NCBI GenBank assembly: GCA_020723305.1 | Contig: DYJC01000004.1 | Coordinates: 262,261-326,260, forward strand | DNA: 64,000 bases | Reading direction: 5' to 3' | DNA from: Desulfosudis oleivorans | GTDB taxonomy: Bacteria; Desulfobacterota; Desulfobacteria; Desulfobacterales; SURF-7 | In this document: positions 63,234 to 64,000 of the stretch, piece after piece | How the letters are laid out: every line of letters begins with the position of its first letter | Position numbering within the stretch: the stretch's first letter is position 1 | The notes under the pieces: generated by a model | Told to the model about the DNA's origin: nothing | Database searches by the model: none | Seen by the model: the letters and a program-made list of their open reading frames with translations, nothing else | Made by a program: the position numbers and the translations under genes

Positions 63234-63309
63234 TGGCTGGGGCGGGAGGATTCGAACCTCCGAATGCAGGAATCAAAATCCTGTGTCTTTGCCGCTTGAC
63301 GACGCCCCA
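63234..63309 (-). tRNA. tRNA-Gln (anticodon TTG)
   Basis: 76 bases including an encoded CCA end (63234-63236). Acceptor strands TGGGGCG/CGCCCCA pair in seven positions, the anticodon stem CAGGA/TCCTG closes a TTTTGAT loop giving anticodon TTG, and GGAGG-TTCGAAT-CCTCC is the T arm. It reads CAA (and CAG by wobble). It lies between ispE and prs, a conserved order in this group. Confidence 0.97.
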
Positions 63310-63350
63310 TTAAAAAACAGAACAGGCAATCAACGTAGAATTTTTTCAAC

Positions 63351-63383
63351 GAGTTGCCGGTAATATCTTAAAACCGGCAACTC
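63351..63383. other. Hairpin between ispE and tRNA-Gln
   Basis: GAGTTGCCGGT and ACCGGCAACTC are perfect 11-base arms with an 11-base loop, 42 bases after the ispE stop. No T-run follows on the minus strand, so it is not a standard terminator. It may be an RNA-processing or pausing structure ahead of the tRNA. Confidence 0.5.
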
Positions 63384-63424
63384 ATGATAAGGCCGGTTTC
63401 AAAATAATAATGATAAATTTTTGA

Positions 63425-64000
63425 TCACACGATCATTTCTGCCAAAAATTTATTCTTTTCAGGGAACTGTTTAAGTTCCCTGTATGCAAACTTGGCTTGG
63501 TTACTATCAGCAAAAAGGCCGAAAACTGTCGGCCCGCTGCCGGACATCAGCGCTCCCTGAGAACCCAATTTTATCAGCGACGCTTTAATCCGTTCTATAT
63601 CCGGAATCATTTTGGTTGTAACGGTTTCAAGGTCATTACACAAATAATTACAGATATCAACTGATACACCACTAAAAGGAAATCTTGTAATTATTTTTTC
63701 ACATTTTGTCAATCCCAAATTCAGGTTTTTATAAACCTCTGCTGTAGACACGTTGATTCCGGGATTGACCAGCAACACATGAAATTTCTGCAACAAATCA
63801 TATTCGAAGAGCTTTTCACCAATTCCTTTTGCCACTGCCGGCCTCCCCCGAATGAAAAAAGGCACATCTGCTCCGATTTCAAGACCAATCTCTCTCAGTT
63901 TTTCATCTGACAAGGGAAAACCAAAGAAGCTGTTGAGCGATTTTAATACAGATGCTGCATTGCTGCTCCCTCCGCCGAGCCCTGCGCCAACCGGTATCTT
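63425..64000 (-). CDS. ispE: 4-diphosphocytidyl-2-C-methyl-D-erythritol kinase, C-terminal part (runs off right edge)
   Basis: The visible 191 residues begin inside the GHMP-kinase ATP loop (KIPVGAGLGGGSSNAASVL) and include IGADVPFFIRGRPAVAKGIGE and the C-terminal QGALMSGSGPTVFGLF. This is IspE of the non-mevalonate isoprenoid route. The N-terminal about 95 residues lie beyond 64000. It is followed by tRNA-Gln and prs, the usual neighbours. Confidence 0.94.
   Translation of the reverse strand, partial: KIPVGAGLGGGSSNAASVLKSLNSFFGFPLSDEKLREIGLEIGADVPFFIRGRPAVAKGIGEKLFEYDLLQKFHVLLVNPGINVSTAEVYKNLNLGLTKCEKIITRFPFSGVSVDICNYLCNDLETVTTKMIPDIERIKASLIKLGSQGALMSGSGPTVFGLFADSNQAKFAYRELKQFPEKNKFLAEMIV

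Overview
The window looks like chromosomal DNA from an anaerobic Desulfobacterota (sulfate-reducer type, Desulfobacterales-like), inferred from gene content, not from a search. The clues are a B12-dependent class II ribonucleotide reductase, a long PPi-dependent phosphofructokinase with a proton-pumping pyrophosphatase, a CbiM-PDGLE cobalt/nickel ECF transporter, an ADP-forming acyl-CoA synthetase, a bacteriohemerythrin, a sigma-54 two-component pair, and two families of hairpin-forming dispersed repeats. No rRNA, intact prophage or CRISPR array is visible; one tRNA (Gln) is present.

Layout. 0-2.2 kb: edge of a flavin oxidoreductase, a MerR regulator, a transposase remnant, and a small promoter-equipped single-span membrane protein. 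2.4-9.2 kb (minus strand): a compact six-gene cluster of acyl carrier protein, fatty acyl-AMP ligase, an unrecognised protein, an adenylating-enzyme homologue with a degraded ATP loop, and two U32-family proteins. One U32 protein has the Fe-S cysteine spacing of UbiV. This is the best candidate for an undescribed system: activation of an acyl chain onto a carrier protein, coupled to an O2-independent U32-type modification. 9.2-18.4 kb: small degraded ORFs, a conserved hypothetical protein translationally coupled to an RNase Z-like metallo-hydrolase, a heterodimeric ABC exporter with one degenerate ATP site, and an ADP-forming acyl-CoA synthetase. 18.7-26.7 kb: a TylF-like methyltransferase, a HAD phosphatase, a membrane protein, a TetR regulator divergent from an acetoacetate decarboxylase-like/acyl-CoA dehydrogenase/SDR operon with two clear operators between them, and a hemerythrin. 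27-41 kb: a truncated cation ATPase next to cardiolipin synthase, class II RNR with NrdR-type boxes, pyruvate kinase, a DegQ/HtrA protease, a ZraSR-like two-component pair and an ElyC/YdcF-like protein.

42-44 kb is a scrapyard of partial genes: an internally deleted nucleotidyltransferase-type gene with its small partner, the C-terminus of an unidentified membrane protein, a 3' copy of the ydcF-like gene, a cas2 start with two in-frame stops, and an apparently intact vapBC toxin-antitoxin pair whose upstream palindrome begins where the cas2 homology ends. 44-47.3 kb: cbiMQO and acylphosphatase, bracketed by two inverted ~120-bp repeats.

47.3-64 kb is mostly core chromosome: HU, FtsY, SMC, a diguanylate cyclase, PPi-phosphofructokinase, an RluD-family synthase, CarD, the H+-pyrophosphatase, Pth, L25/Ctc, PRPP synthetase, tRNA-Gln and the start-less end of ispE. 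PPi phosphofructokinase and a K+-independent-type H+-pyrophosphatase within 6 kb fit a PPi-based energy economy.
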